A stretch of DNA of 64,000 nt, from assembly GCA_963931925.1 (NCBI GenBank), contig OZ007570.1, positions 40,295,968 through 40,359,967 of the forward strand, read 5' to 3'. Position numbers and translations under genes: made by a program. Position 1 is the stretch's first letter; the number at the start of each line of letters is the position of its first letter. This document shows, in pieces, positions 1 through 11,690 of the stretch. Under the pieces are notes generated by a model, which was given only the letters and a program-made list of their open reading frames with translations, was not told the origin of the DNA and did no database searches. The DNA comes from Onchidella celtica. Taxonomy: Eukaryota > Mollusca > Gastropoda > Systellommatophora > Onchidiidae.

Positions 1-568
1 AGCTACTTGGTTTGATATAAACCCACAGCGTTTACATCCAGCGCTCTCACTCCCAGTGAGGGCCGCATGGTGAGAGTCCATACTAATTTGTAATGATGAA
101 AGTGAACCGTTCTACTTACTTTTGAAGACAGTTTCAGAGCTACCGCCAGACAACGCATGGTTGTACAAGCATTCTCCATGGCGTGTCTAGAGGAAATGTC
201 CATATCCTAACATGTCTCATTGAATTAATAGAATTTAAACTGTTAGATCCGTCGCCACGTGCGCGGATTCTTTTTGCCATATAACTCATATGACCTGCAA
301 GTAGTTAGATTGAATACGTTAGTCTTTATAAAAGCTGTAGTTCCATTAGTTAGATTCAGTTGCCTTTGAATTGATATTTATATTTATAATTATATTTGTT
401 ACATTAATTCCTGTAATTAAACTGCCCTACAGTTCTGCTAAAATTGAAAGCAATTGATTTATTTAGTTTTTAGAGTGCAAGTATTTATTTTTGTGTGTTC
501 GTCGATTGTGGGAGCGGACCTCGAAAGAGTGTCAGTCGAAATATCCCCATGTAACTCACATCGCGACA
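1..568 (+). mobile_element. 5' LTR (3' portion) of Gypsy element 1
   Basis: These bases repeat at 7775-8342 at a constant offset of 7774. I see one difference, T at 556 against C at 8330. The repeat ends in CA at 568, after which the two copies diverge. The window starts inside this LTR; by comparison with the 983 bp downstream LTR, about 415 bp lie outside. A TATAAAAG box at 327-334 is a plausible core promoter for the element. Confidence 0.93.
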
Positions 569-569
569 C

Positions 570-1961
570 TGGAGGGGACACTACACACCATTGTTTAGTT
601 TATAGTTTATTTAGATTAGAGTATATCGTTTTTCTCTTTGATTAACTTTTGTTTCTTTTCAGTTTCAGTGCTCACGTGGTCTCGCACGTTGAGCTAGTTT
701 AAAATTATTTATTATTTAGTTTGTATACTGCTTTCTTCATTATTTGTTCCACATATTTCCGGCTCTCCCATTGACCCGAGGATCGAGGCCAAGGAGACGT
801 CAACATAACTGAACGGTGAAAGACAAAAAAGACTGACTGTGGTGTACGCAAAGGCTAAAGGAATCTCCACCAGTTCCTTGAGTTAAGTGATTCCATCCTA
901 AAATTTTGTCTGCGTCTGGGGAGTTGAGTGTTCCTCCTCGTGTTTTACAGGCTTTTTATACTTTTTCTCTGTGTTTAGGAACTCACGGGCGGTGGCGAGG
1001 GCGTTCTTACGTTTGCGGGTCCCCCCTGCCAAAGTGGTGGCTTGGTCGCAGACTCTGCCGTCTCGACGACAGATTGTGCGGTCTCGCAACACCAGTGGTT
1101 ATTGAAACTGTGGGAAGTCGCATTCGCGAGAACGGACTTTGATAGGGATCTGTACACTTTGTTTAGATTGTAGCGTTCCCATCTTCCTCGTTGTTTTAGG
1201 AAGACGTCTCTCTTGTCCTTTTCTCACCTATCTGTAATTATATTCAGAACTTGTAGGGTCTGTTATCGTTCGTCTTTTCTTGTTTGTCTAGCGTCGTGTT
1301 TGGTGTATTTTTTTTTTTTCATTAGACCTTTATCATTATGGTGTTGGTACATTCCTTTGTTTAATATAATGCCTGTGTGAGTCATGTGTCTACATTGACG
1401 CATTGATTGAGTTTATCTGGTTATTGTGACGTATAAGGCTGATACGCCAGAGTATATATTTATATATTGGGAATATTGATTCCCCATTCAAGTGCAGTTG
1501 TGCACCTGCCTTGAATATCCAGTATATAATTACTGAAGTTATTGTTCTTTAAAGAGAACTACCGGTAATAAAATTACCTTGCAATTGCAATTATACAAGA
1601 GCTATAGAAAAATAGCTAAAAATATTAATCAACGATCTAATATTCGTTGATTCACGTGTATTTATATATTACATCGGCAGTGATAACAGTAAGGACACTG
1701 CGATTTCATTGAAGAAGAAACATTGTTTGTATTTTGTCGTCTACTAGGGACGTCGACCCGACGAGTGCAAATTGCCTCAGGGATTAATAATCGCGGAGTT
1801 AAACAAGTAAATATTTTTTATCGCGTATCGGATTAACGTAAATACTACAGTGATAACATAGTACACTGTCAGACGGGCTATTGCGTGAATTTATCCGGAT
1901 ACCTGTCCATTAACATTAATAGATCTCCTGTAGAGACCTATTGTGAGTGTAACTAATCATA
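570..1961 (+). other. Untranslated leader of Gypsy element 1 with tRNA-Cys-like primer-binding site
   Basis: No long open frame lies between the LTR end and the gag-pol ATG at 1962. The first bases, TGGAGGGGACAC at 570-581, start with TGG as a primer-binding site should. They match the complement of the usual tRNA-Cys 3' end (TGGAGGGGGCAC) at 11 of 12 positions; that tRNA sequence is from general knowledge. The leader is about 1.4 kb, long for this class, and ends in AT-rich sequence before the start codon. Confidence 0.6.
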
Positions 1962-4900
1962 ATGGCCGATTACACTTCCTATATAAATTCAGCGAAGCTG
2001 TTAGGCATACCCGAGGACCAGCTGGCTTCTTGGTGCGAGAGTAGACTAAAAGAAGACCTAGCTAGAGAAGAGCGTGCCGCAGGTAGAGCCGAGAAGGCCG
2101 CGGAACGCGAACGAGAAAAAGAAAAAGAAGAAAGAGAACGACAAAGAGAAATAGAAGAAAGAGCCGAGAAGGCCGCGGAACGCGAACGAGAAAAAGAAAA
2201 AGAAGAAAGAGAACGACAAAGAGAAATAGAAGAAAGAGCCGACAAAGCGGCTCATCGAGAGCCCGAAATTGCCCTAAAGAAATTAGAGCTGCAAGGAAAC
2301 CAACCGACCGCGGCTCCAAGTGTTCCAACGAATAATGTTAAAGCAAAACCAAAGCTTCCAACCTATAATGATAAGGTCGACCAGATCGATTCTTATATTC
2401 ATCGTTTTGAGCTCCACGCGGTAGCCGCCGGATGGGAAAGAACTGAATGGACTTCGTGCCTTGCAAATTTATTAACGGGACGTGCACTTGAAGTATTCCA
2501 TGGCCTCAACATCGAGGATTCTAAAAATTACGACATCCTTAAAAAGGCTCTTTTAAAGCGTTTTCAACACACCGAGGACGGTTTTCACCAAAGATTCCGG
2601 ACTTGTAAGCCAGACCCGTCCGAAAATTTTTCAACGTACGTCGACCGCCTAAAGCACTACATAGACCGCTGGATTCAGCTGGCTGGTGTCGCTGACGGTA
2701 ATTTTAAAGGGCTTTATGAGCTCGTTCTGAAGGACCAAATATTTAACGCGTGCCATTCAGAACTAGTCTCCCACATTAAAGAGTGGGCACCTAAGACGTT
2801 AGCGGAAATCACGTCTTTAGTGGAACAGTACGCGTCCGCACACCCTAATCGTTCGCTGGCTAAAGCCAAAACTAGCGAACCGTTTTATGCCGGAGTCGGT
2901 GGAACTGCGCCAATGGGTACAAGAAATTCTCGACCAGTTCATCGCCAGACGCCGCCTCCGCGTGCATATTCCGAACCGCCGCCCAATAAAGCTCGCGGTT
3001 TTCCAAGCCGTGCTGGACCTCCCACTCGGGGACATTTTATTCGCTATTCAGGTCCACCCCGTCGTGACGTTAACGAGGGCTACCATTATCAGAGCCCACC
3101 ATGTCCACCTCCTTGGGCATATTATAATAATCCATATAATGCACCTCCAATGCAACCCAGACGTAATATATATGACAGCATTAGGTGTTATCGGTGCAAT
3201 AAACCAGGTCATACGTCAAAATATTGTAGGGTTCAGTTTGAAGCTGCAAATGCTTGCACCGTCATTGTTCCGGCTGCACAGAGTAGCCGTACCGTTGAAA
3301 TTACGTCGCCCATGACGGGCACCGTTCCGGTTATGTCGGCCCTCCATCAGCACGGGTCATTGACCTTATATGAGGGTCATGTTAACGCCATACCCGCGTC
3401 TGTCTTACGCGATTCAGGTTGCACCACTATCGGTGTTAGGGAATCACTGGTCAGACCGACCCAGCTGATTGAACAACAGGCAACCTGCATTACTTTCGGG
3501 GGCTCCGTCGAGCGATTCCGTCTCGCGGAGATATACATCGACACACCATTCATTACAGGTGTCGTAACGGCATGCGTATTACCAAATCCGGTCGCCGATC
3601 TAATTATTGGTAATTTACCACAGGTTAATGATACACCTGACGGCCAGTTAAAAGTTTGGAACGAAAACGTTGCGTGTGTCACCACACGACAACAGTCAAA
3701 ACGTCCACCGGATGGTACTTTACAAACCCCTGCGTTTGATTTTAATGTCACGCCTACAGTTTTCTATAAGGAACAACAAAGCGATCCATCACTAAAACCG
3801 CTGTTTGCGAAAGTTCAGCCTCAGAACCGAAATGCCTCTCCGTTTATCATTAAAAATGAATTATTATACACAAATTTCCGAAATAAACGTGAGACCATTG
3901 AACAGCTCGTGGTGCCTAAGTCGTTCCGTCGCGACATTCTGCGTCTCGCGCATGATACATCATTTTCAGGCCATCAAGGTTCAGCCAGAACCAAATCACG
4001 GATATTGGCTCATTTTTTCTGGCCTGGTGTATACGCGGACGTGAACCGTTTTGTGGCGCGCTGCGATGTATGTCAAAAACGTACACCTAAAGGTAAAGCA
4101 TCACGCGCACCCCTTCAGGAGATGCCTCCAGTCTCAACACCATTCGAGCGTGTCGCAGTTGACATAGTAGGTCCTCTTAGTAAATCAGACAGAGGCCATC
4201 GATTCATCCTTTCGGTAATCGACTACGCGACGCGCTGGCCTGAGGCTATTCCTTTGAGAGACATTACGGCTGACCATGTCGCTGAGGCGCTTGTTACTAT
4301 TTTCTCGCGAGTCGGATTTCCGACCGAGATTCTTTCAGACAGAGGACCACAATTCACCTCTGATCTATACAAAAAGGTACTAGAATTAGCGGGAATTAAA
4401 CAGAAATTAACGTCCCCCTATCATCCGCAGTCAAATGGTTGTTGCGAGCGGTGGAATGCGAGCATGAAGTCTATGCTAGCACGCGTGTCCGCCGACAAAC
4501 CTGGAGACTGGGACCGTCAGCTCCCCGCTATTCTCTTCGCCTATAGGGAACTCCCGAACGCGTCCACGGGTTTCTCCCCATTTGAGTTATTATACGGACG
4601 TAAACCACGTGGCCCGATGGCCATACTTAGTCAATTGTTCGCCGGTTCTGAAACCGACGATTATGATACGCGATGCGCGTATCAATATGTTGTCGATCTC
4701 CGACAACGAATTATTAATGCATGCAAAACCGCTCTGCAATTTGCATGCGCTAGAGCGAGTTCTTCAAAATTTTATCGCGATCAGGGCGCCCAAATGCGCG
4801 CCTTGTCCGTCGGAGATCTGACACTTGTTCTTTTGCCGCAAACGCAAAACAAACTCCTTCTAACTTGGAAGGGACCATACAGAGTCCTTAAGAGACTCTC

Positions 4901-6503
4901 CAGAGTGAATTATTTGATAGATATTCGTGGGCAGAGGAAAATATTTCATATTAATATGCTGAAAAAGTACCTGCCTAGCGATGATCGTCGTAACAACTCC
5001 GTTCATGTCGTCCCAAGGGCCAACGCGGCTTTAGTTACTGTCGACGACGAGGACCCTTTGAGTATCGACAAATCGTTGCCCATATTACAGGCCACCGAGA
5101 GTATAAACGATGTTAATATCAATGATGAGCTTGCGCCGTCGCAGAAACAGGATCTTACACACCTGCTCCAAGAATTTGCCACGGTGTTCACGGATTTGCC
5201 GGGTTCTACGTCTTTAGTCCAACATGTAATACGACTTCAGACAGACGTACCAGTGTTTGTTAAACCGTACCCGCGCCCGCTGCACGCTCACGAAACGATA
5301 ATTACAGAAGTACGTGCCATGCTACGGCTAGGCGTCATAGAGCGATCAACAAGTCCGTATTGCTCGGCGATTGTCTTGGTCAAGAAGAAAGACGATACCG
5401 TGCGTTTTTGTATTGACTATAGAAAGCTCAATGCTATAACCATCTATGATGCCGAACCCATTCCCAATCAGGAAGACTTATTCGCGCGGTTATCCAATGC
5501 AAGTATCTTCTCGAAAATAGACTTATCCAAAGGATATTGGCAGATTCCTCTCGAAGAAGGAAGTAGACAATATACAGCTTTTCAAACCCCTTTGGGTTTA
5601 ATGCAATGGAAATATATGCCTTTTGGACGGGTTACTGCACCAGCCACGTTCGCGCGCATGATGAACATCTTACTAAATGAATTGCGCTGCGTTCTATCAT
5701 ATTTCGATGATATATGTATTTTTCAGGCTGATTGGGCTGGCCACTTAATGGCCCTTCGTGAAGTTTTTGCCGCTCTTCGCCGAGCTGGCCTTACCGCGCG
5801 ACCCAGTAAAGTGTTCCTAGGATATCACCATATAAACTTTTTGGGTCATACCATAACCCACGGGGTTCAGACTCCAGACGATCGCAAGATATCCAGTATT
5901 TTGAAACTACAACCCCCTAAAACTAAAAAGCAAGTCCGTAGCTTGTTGGGACTTTTGAATTATTACAGGAAATTTATACCAAACTTTTCCTCTCTCTCAG
6001 CCCCGTTATCTGATCTAACGAGGAAGAATCTTCCAAATAGAGTCGTCTGGACGCCTCAGTGCGCTGATGCCCTTCAGACTATTCAGAATTTATTTTCTAC
6101 TTTCCCTCTGCTTGTTTTACCCGATATACGCCAGACATTCGTCGTCCGAACGGATGCATCAGATAAAGGAATAGGCGCCGTGTTACTCCAACAGCGTGAC
6201 GGTTTCTTGCGACCGTGCTTATATGCAAGCCGGAAATTACTTGATCGAGAGACGCGCTATGCGATTGTCGAACGAGAGTGCCTCGCAATTGTTTACGCGG
6301 TAGATGCATTTTCTCGATACTTATTAATGTCCGAATTTATAATTGAAACGGATCATCGACCATTACTGTTTCTTAAGTCGAACAGAGCCAAGAATGCTCG
6401 ACTAACCAGATGGAGCCTTGCGCTCCAGGAAAACAAATTTACTATTCGGGCTATACCTGGGGAGGATAATTTACAAGCTGATGTATTGTCCCGTTTGATT
6501 TAG
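1962..6503 (+). CDS. Gag-Pol polyprotein of a Gmr1-like Ty3/Gypsy retrotransposon (element 1)
   Basis: A single uninterrupted frame of 1513 residues. In order: N-terminal Gag with a Lys/Glu/Arg-rich coiled stretch of two near-identical repeats (about 30-105); Gag core (about 130-290); CCHC zinc knuckle (C409, C412, H417, C422); aspartic protease with D-S-G near residue 484; integrase zinc-binding region (about 664-705) and DDE core (D734, D793, E829, the second pair separated by 35 residues); a GPY-like tail ending in HINMLKKYL; reverse transcriptase with FCIDYRKLN near 1148 and YFDDI (D1249, D1250); and RNase H (RTDASDKG near 1397, then the conserved Glu and the second Asp). Integrase precedes RT, opposite to ordinary Ty3/Gypsy and as reported for the Gmr1 group. 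The intact frame plus near-identical LTRs suggests a young, possibly active copy. No env-like frame follows. Confidence 0.95.
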   Translation: MADYTSYINSAKLLGIPEDQLASWCESRLKEDLAREERAAGRAEKAAEREREKEKEERERQREIEERAEKAAEREREKEKEERERQREIEERADKAAHREPEIALKKLELQGNQPTAAPSVPTNNVKAKPKLPTYNDKVDQIDSYIHRFELHAVAAGWERTEWTSCLANLLTGRALEVFHGLNIEDSKNYDILKKALLKRFQHTEDGFHQRFRTCKPDPSENFSTYVDRLKHYIDRWIQLAGVADGNFKGLYELVLKDQIFNACHSELVSHIKEWAPKTLAEITSLVEQYASAHPNRSLAKAKTSEPFYAGVGGTAPMGTRNSRPVHRQTPPPRAYSEPPPNKARGFPSRAGPPTRGHFIRYSGPPRRDVNEGYHYQSPPCPPPWAYYNNPYNAPPMQPRRNIYDSIRCYRCNKPGHTSKYCRVQFEAANACTVIVPAAQSSRTVEITSPMTGTVPVMSALHQHGSLTLYEGHVNAIPASVLRDSGCTTIGVRESLVRPTQLIEQQATCITFGGSVERFRLAEIYIDTPFITGVVTACVLPNPVADLIIGNLPQVNDTPDGQLKVWNENVACVTTRQQSKRPPDGTLQTPAFDFNVTPTVFYKEQQSDPSLKPLFAKVQPQNRNASPFIIKNELLYTNFRNKRETIEQLVVPKSFRRDILRLAHDTSFSGHQGSARTKSRILAHFFWPGVYADVNRFVARCDVCQKRTPKGKASRAPLQEMPPVSTPFERVAVDIVGPLSKSDRGHRFILSVIDYATRWPEAIPLRDITADHVAEALVTIFSRVGFPTEILSDRGPQFTSDLYKKVLELAGIKQKLTSPYHPQSNGCCERWNASMKSMLARVSADKPGDWDRQLPAILFAYRELPNASTGFSPFELLYGRKPRGPMAILSQLFAGSETDDYDTRCAYQYVVDLRQRIINACKTALQFACARASSSKFYRDQGAQMRALSVGDLTLVLLPQTQNKLLLTWKGPYRVLKRLSRVNYLIDIRGQRKIFHINMLKKYLPSDDRRNNSVHVVPRANAALVTVDDEDPLSIDKSLPILQATESINDVNINDELAPSQKQDLTHLLQEFATVFTDLPGSTSLVQHVIRLQTDVPVFVKPYPRPLHAHETIITEVRAMLRLGVIERSTSPYCSAIVLVKKKDDTVRFCIDYRKLNAITIYDAEPIPNQEDLFARLSNASIFSKIDLSKGYWQIPLEEGSRQYTAFQTPLGLMQWKYMPFGRVTAPATFARMMNILLNELRCVLSYFDDICIFQADWAGHLMALREVFAALRRAGLTARPSKVFLGYHHINFLGHTITHGVQTPDDRKISSILKLQPPKTKKQVRSLLGLLNYYRKFIPNFSSLSAPLSDLTRKNLPNRVVWTPQCADALQTIQNLFSTFPLLVLPDIRQTFVVRTDASDKGIGAVLLQQRDGFLRPCLYASRKLLDRETRYAIVERECLAIVYAVDAFSRYLLMSEFIIETDHRPLLFLKSNRAKNARLTRWSLALQENKFTIRAIPGEDNLQADVLSRLI

Positions 6504-7359
6504 TATTCTAAAATAGTCTGTTGAACATTGAGGTTGAGCATTTTTCACCTTTTTCGGAGACCGTGGATGGTTTCACATTATATTGTCCTACCAATTATGG
6601 ACATTCTTTCTCAAAATTTCCATGTGATTCCTTTTTCCATTAGCGTCCATCCTGACCATGACCTGAGTTTCAGACAACCTTGACGCCTTTGTCTGCGGGT
6701 CAATGAGATGAGGAAATGGCAAACCGAGCGACCAGACCTACTGCTGCCAGGATACCATTACTTTAATTAACTATTGTTCGTTCATGTTCTATGAATGTAT
6801 TAATTACGCTCAGTGAAGCGATGAGCTAGTTGCTCAATATTTCAGTCTTTACAGTATGTCTGTGTGAGAGAAGTTATCACTTTAATTCTTAAGTGCTACA
6901 ATAATTATATATTATCACAGAACGTCGCATATAAATATACATATGCTATTGTCCATCGCTAATGCACGTTCTTAGAATTATTTTTTTTGACTTTCAGTAA
7001 CGATATATTTTTTACTATATAGCCCTTTCCAAAGTACTATTACATAGCAACGTTAGTAGACAGTTATGTCGTTCAAACCCTAAGTTTTCACTGGGGTGGG
7101 GGGTGTGTCAAGAACAGATTTAATTCATAAATGTTTCCACTGACTAAATTTTTGTGAGAGAGCAGTGAGTAATTTTTACAAACGTAATTATTGTGCGAGC
7201 CAGCATAACTTGGTCTCGTAAACAAGTTGTTTTGAACAGTTTTTTTTATAATAGATAGACAGAAGATGTGGGGAAGGATAGACGGACAGCGTAGGTGTGC
7301 ATGACTGAGCACTTGTTGTATCTCGTGTTTTGAACTAGGGTTAGTAAAGAGGGAAGGGG
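6504..7359 (+). other. 3' untranslated region and polypurine tract of element 1
   Basis: About 850 bp between the stop codon and the 3' LTR. I find no convincing coding frame and no envelope-like gene. A purine-rich stretch at 7347-7359 (AAGAGGGAAGGGG) directly precedes the LTR and fits the polypurine tract that primes plus-strand synthesis. Confidence 0.7.
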
Positions 7360-8342
7360 TGAGTAGGAATTAAATGTTATTGAGACGTCTGTTGACGTTC
7401 AGAAAAACCGTGATCCAGAGTAAAAGCTCGGGGTTTTGAACATGTTAAGAATTTATTGCTATAAAATTTACATTATATTGTATTGAAGTAATTCGACCTT
7501 TGATGTCGACCCAAGGTCGTTGCGTAGGGCTGTTACTTAAAATAACTCAGTTCGGCAGCTGAGCTAGAAGTGGTTGCACCAATCACAATCCAGGAATTAG
7601 ACGGTAAGCTGCAGATGCAGTCCAGTATTTAAGGCCATACAGAACTTAGTTCTGGGCCACATGTAGACAATCCATTTACGAGGTGGTCGGCGATAGTCCT
7701 CAGCCAGATGAGAGACATAGAGACGCAGTTGAGCAGTCCATTGTGAGGAGCCTGATTTAAAGCTCCAGAGCCTAAGCTACTTGGTTTGATATAAACCCAC
7801 AGCGTTTACATCCAGCGCTCTCACTCCCAGTGAGGGCCGCATGGTGAGAGTCCATACTAATTTGTAATGATGAAAGTGAACCGTTCTACTTACTTTTGAA
7901 GACAGTTTCAGAGCTACCGCCAGACAACGCATGGTTGTACAAGCATTCTCCATGGCGTGTCTAGAGGAAATGTCCATATCCTAACATGTCTCATTGAATT
8001 AATAGAATTTAAACTGTTAGATCCGTCGCCACGTGCGCGGATTCTTTTTGCCATATAACTCATATGACCTGCAAGTAGTTAGATTGAATACGTTAGTCTT
8101 TATAAAAGCTGTAGTTCCATTAGTTAGATTCAGTTGCCTTTGAATTGATATTTATATTTATAATTATATTTGTTACATTAATTCCTGTAATTAAACTGCC
8201 CTACAGTTCTGCTAAAATTGAAAGCAATTGATTTATTTAGTTTTTAGAGTGCAAGTATTTATTTTTGTGTGTTCGTCGATTGTGGGAGCGGACCTCGAAA
8301 GAGTGTCAGTCGAAATATCCCCATGTAACCCACATCGCGACA
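7360..8342 (+). mobile_element. 3' LTR of Gypsy element 1 (983 bp, TG...CA)
   Basis: Begins TGAGTAGG directly after the polypurine tract and ends CGCGACA, giving TG/CA termini. Positions 7775-8342 match 1-568 with one visible mismatch. A TATAAAAG box lies at 8101-8108. The sequence immediately 3' continues inside the reading frame of another retrotransposon, so this element is nested. The target duplication cannot be tested because the left flank is outside the window. Confidence 0.9.
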
Positions 8343-9257
8343 TTCCTGAATGAATTATGTGCAAGAAATAGCATCATTCTTCTCAAGATCGACAATTATT
8401 ACGCCTACCAACTCAAGATTGATGAAAATGTCTCAATAAACATCAAGGAACCATTCAAGTTTTGTCAAATCCTTAAAGAAAAGAAACTGAAAGAACAAGC
8501 AGACATCTTAACATCAAAATCCTCACAAGGCCGAATAATACGTGAGTCGAAGGACATAAATCATATTCTGTCTTCAGAGCATCTTAACAATCACAAGTTA
8601 GACGACAAATTACGTTCGTTCGCCACCCGTGGTCGTCTCCAAATCCTCGAAGTTGAAAGTTTGTTACACCTGTATTACCCCAACACCTACACCAAGTCGT
8701 GCAAACTCTGCAATCATCCAAGCGAGACAGCATCACACGCCCTTAATGGCTGCACAAAATTTCACCTTATGTACCAACAACGACACAACAACATCTTGGA
8801 CATGTTGGAAAGAAAGATTCGATCATTCAACAGAAACAAGACCATATTGAAAGACACTGCCCTCAAACCATCTATATTTGAAAGTGACTCTATCGGTTTC
8901 CATCGTAGAGAAGTGCGGCCAGATATAACAGTGATTGACAGAAAAAGAAAAACAGTCAAACTAGTAGAAATATCGATACCATTTGATGCTTATATTGATA
9001 AAGCTTACAAATCAAAGTTTGATAAGTACTACCCATTTTCTTTAGAGATCAACGCCATAGGGTATCATTGTGAAATCATTGTGCTAATTATAGGCAGTCT
9101 CGGAAATGTCCATAAGAGGTTTACAACTAGTTTGAAGAAGGTCAATCTTAATAATTCGGAATGTAAATTCCTTGCCAAATTCTGCAGTATTAGTGCCATA
9201 ATTGGCTCCAACCGCATTTGGCGACAACGATGCAAAGTATACAATCGACAAATGTAA
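8343..9257 (+). pseudogene. C-terminal part of a non-LTR retrotransposon ORF with restriction-like endonuclease (R2/R4-like), 5' end removed
   Basis: Open frame of about 305 residues from the LTR junction to a stop at 9255-9257. It carries a Cys/His motif at about 8700-8753 (CKLC...H...C) followed by RPDITVIDRKRK...VEISIPFD at about 8915-8990. A zinc motif followed by a PD...E nuclease signature is the arrangement downstream of RT in R2, R4 and related site-selective elements. The RT domain would lie on the far side of Gypsy element 1, outside the window, so the frame is a fragment split by that insertion. The clade within the restriction-like-endonuclease group is not certain from this fragment. 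Confidence 0.72.
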
Positions 9258-9515
9258 CGATGTCCATCATGTTGTTTAACAGCCTGTTGATGCCCATCAT
9301 GTCATGCAACAGCCTCTCATAAATTGTAAAGCAATAATAAATGCGCCAGTCTTAGTTATTGTCAACTTTTAACATCTATTTATGGATAAAATAAGCCAAG
9401 AGCCAGCAGTTATATTCAGTCATGTAACAGATTAATATTTACAATGCCATTCTATTGTTTCCTGTATGGGTATCGTGTGTGAAATACTGTACCGACTAAT
9501 TGGAAATAAAGAATT
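9258..9515 (+). other. 3' UTR of the restriction-like-endonuclease element
   Basis: AT-rich sequence after the stop codon, with a short internal duplication (GATG[T/C]CCATCATG twice) and AATAAA-type hexamers near 9333 and 9505. It runs directly into the TATC tract, as a retroelement 3' end with a simple-sequence tail would. Confidence 0.5.
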
Positions 9516-9724
<209 letters not shown>

Positions 9725-9765
9725 ATCATGTGCATGTATCTCTTTCCCAGTGAATATATTATTAT

Positions 9766-10160
9766 GTACTAGATGAGCTACCGGGCATTGCCCAGAAATT
9801 AACAGTCATGTGATTCCCCCCCCCCCAGTATAATAAGAGTAATAAACTAGTCTTGCTTCAGAACTCATGCGCACCAGAACACTACGCACCAAACTGAACG
9901 CTTGATACGGTTACTTTTTATGACATGCACGGTACTATGTATATTACGAAACAAACATGTAAAAATACATTAATGTCACATAGCAATAAACATTGTTATT
10001 TTTTTTTAAATACATGCTTTTTTGAAGTAAACAACTTTTAATTATAGCCATCATCTTCCTTATCTCAATTGCCACCTTCCTGCCAAATTTAAGGCCTGAA
10101 GAGTGTATAGTTTGGTCAGTTAGTCATGCCAAAGGTTGCAAGTTACTGAAATATATTATA
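9766..10160 (+). repeat. Left arm of a ~390 bp inverted repeat pair
   Basis: From TACTAGATGAGCTACCGGG onward, this region is the imperfect reverse complement of 17085-17480. Shared landmarks include GGGCATTGCCCAG, the C-run, CGCTTGATACGGTTAC, CATCATCTTCCTTATC and AAGGTTGCAAGTTA. The arms could be terminal inverted repeats of one 7.7 kb composite element or two independent copies of a short element in opposite orientation. Confidence 0.85.
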
Positions 10161-11300
10161 GAATTGTATGTGTTAGCAGACGACAAGGATGGGTTGGTGG
10201 TCGGGTCAAAAACAAAATAACTCACTCTGCTATGGACAACCATCCCACCCTAGAGGTTACGTAGAATCTAGGTAGCTAGTACATGGCCAAACCCAATGAT
10301 GATGCCAAGCAGACCATAGCTGCAGCTTAACCTACACAAAGGGGTAATCACGTGGATCTAGTGACTAGATCAAGGCGGGTCCAAGGGTATGAACAGTGTC
10401 CAGAATATATTAAATGGGAACACCTCATACAATAATGAAAGCTTATTTATGGGGACTCCAATCCAATAGTATTACACAGTATGGACCTAGGCTTAAAGCT
10501 GGCTAAATTAGGCAATTACTATGTACCAGGCAACTGGACAATCACTTTGGTATGACGCTAGTTTGAAATGCATCTATACAAAAAAAAATGTAAGAAAACC
10601 CCTTTGTTCCCTATGGACTCAAAAACTACTGGACGTATTGAACTGAACTTTGGCACACACAATTGTACGATACTGACCAGTGTTCCTATGTACATAGGCA
10701 TAAAAAAGATTATGGGATTCGTGAGTTATTCCAATAATGCGATAAGAATGGAACAGTAAATTTGCGAGAGCGTTTGATCCGAATTGTACGTTCGTTAACC
10801 TATGACCACTTTCTTTGTTAATCGCTTTTCCACTTCCGGCCCCGGAATTCGATTCATAATCACAGTAGTGTCTGTGAGAGCTAGATCTAGCATGCACTGA
10901 TGCAGCATGCCCCCTAAAAAACGTACTATCGGTAGGCATACAAGTCTCAAATCGCTGTAGTTTTTTTTATTGCAAATTTATTGTTTCGCCATCATTCAGA
11001 TCTATTTCGAGTCATGGTTCGCCATTTTAAGGTTTCGTTATCATTACCTGCGATGTGTTCACTATCAAACACACTAACCCGTGCGCAAATCATGCAGTTG
11101 TACGGGATGCGCAGGGTGTCAACTCACAAAGGCAGAGCAGTAAGACTTATTTAAAAACAAACAAACAAAAATAAAATAAACAAATAGGAACAGGCCAGAC
11201 GAAGCAGGTCCATAATAACCACCCAGAACTGAAACCAATATTCAAACCGATGACCTCAGCTAGTTTTATAAAAGAGCGCGTGGCACGACAAGTGCACGCA
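10161..11300. other. Non-coding stretch inside the inverted-repeat segment
   Basis: No frame resembles a known protein. At 10620-10680 a segment reading as ACTACTGGACG...TTTGGCACAC has the look of a dispersed repeat, but no copy is present here to prove it. The remainder shows nothing I can assign. Confidence 0.4.
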
Positions 11301-11309
11301 AGTATGTTG

Positions 11310-11438
11310 GAAAGTGGATTTTTCTCATATTTTCAAGTCCCTGGTCCTATTGGGGGGTAGGATCGAGTAGTTCTTGGAAATTGGATTTTTCTCATATTTT
11401 CAAGTCCCTGGTCCTATTGGGGGGTAGGATCGAGTACC
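11310..11438 (+). repeat. Two-copy tandem duplication (~65 bp unit)
   Basis: The string beginning GGATTTTTCTCATATTTTC and ending GGATCGAGTA occurs at about 11316-11370 and again at about 11382-11437. The second copy runs directly into SINE copy A. Confidence 0.9.
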
Positions 11439-11690
11439 TAGTCTTCTCGGATAAGGACGAAAAAATTCGGAGGGCCCGTGTGCACGTTGCGCACGTTAAA
11501 GATACCTTGGCAGTTGGAAATCGTAAAGAGCAGGCCGAAAGGCCGCTGCCCGGGCAAAATTGAAATTAATAGATTAAAATTTATCCATATCATCCCCCCC
11601 CCCCCCCAGAATAAGAAATAATAAAACAAGTAAAGTGAGGTGTAAATGCCAAGGGCAGCGAACCTCCTAAAATAAAGACCTCAAATCACG
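11439..11690 (+). mobile_element. SINE copy A (conserved central domain and tail)
   Basis: Shares with 12760-12990 the ordered landmarks GCGCACGTTAAA, TACCTTGGCAGTT, GAGCAGGCCGAA, GGCCGCTG, CGGGCAAAATT, then after a C/A-rich stretch ATAAAACAAG, GTGAG, CAGCGAA and CCTCCTA[A/G]AATAAAGACC. The part beginning TTCTCGGATAAGGACG resembles a central domain common in molluscan SINEs. The tRNA-like head is degraded; GGATCGAGTAC may be its B box. Confidence 0.75.

Noticed and set aside
1979-2328. Antisense Ser/Phe-rich frames opposite Gag
   Set aside because: They mirror the repetitive Lys/Glu codons of the Gag N-terminus on the other strand.
6504-7359. Envelope gene in Gypsy element 1
   Set aside because: No frame of adequate length, signal peptide or membrane segment between pol and the 3' LTR.
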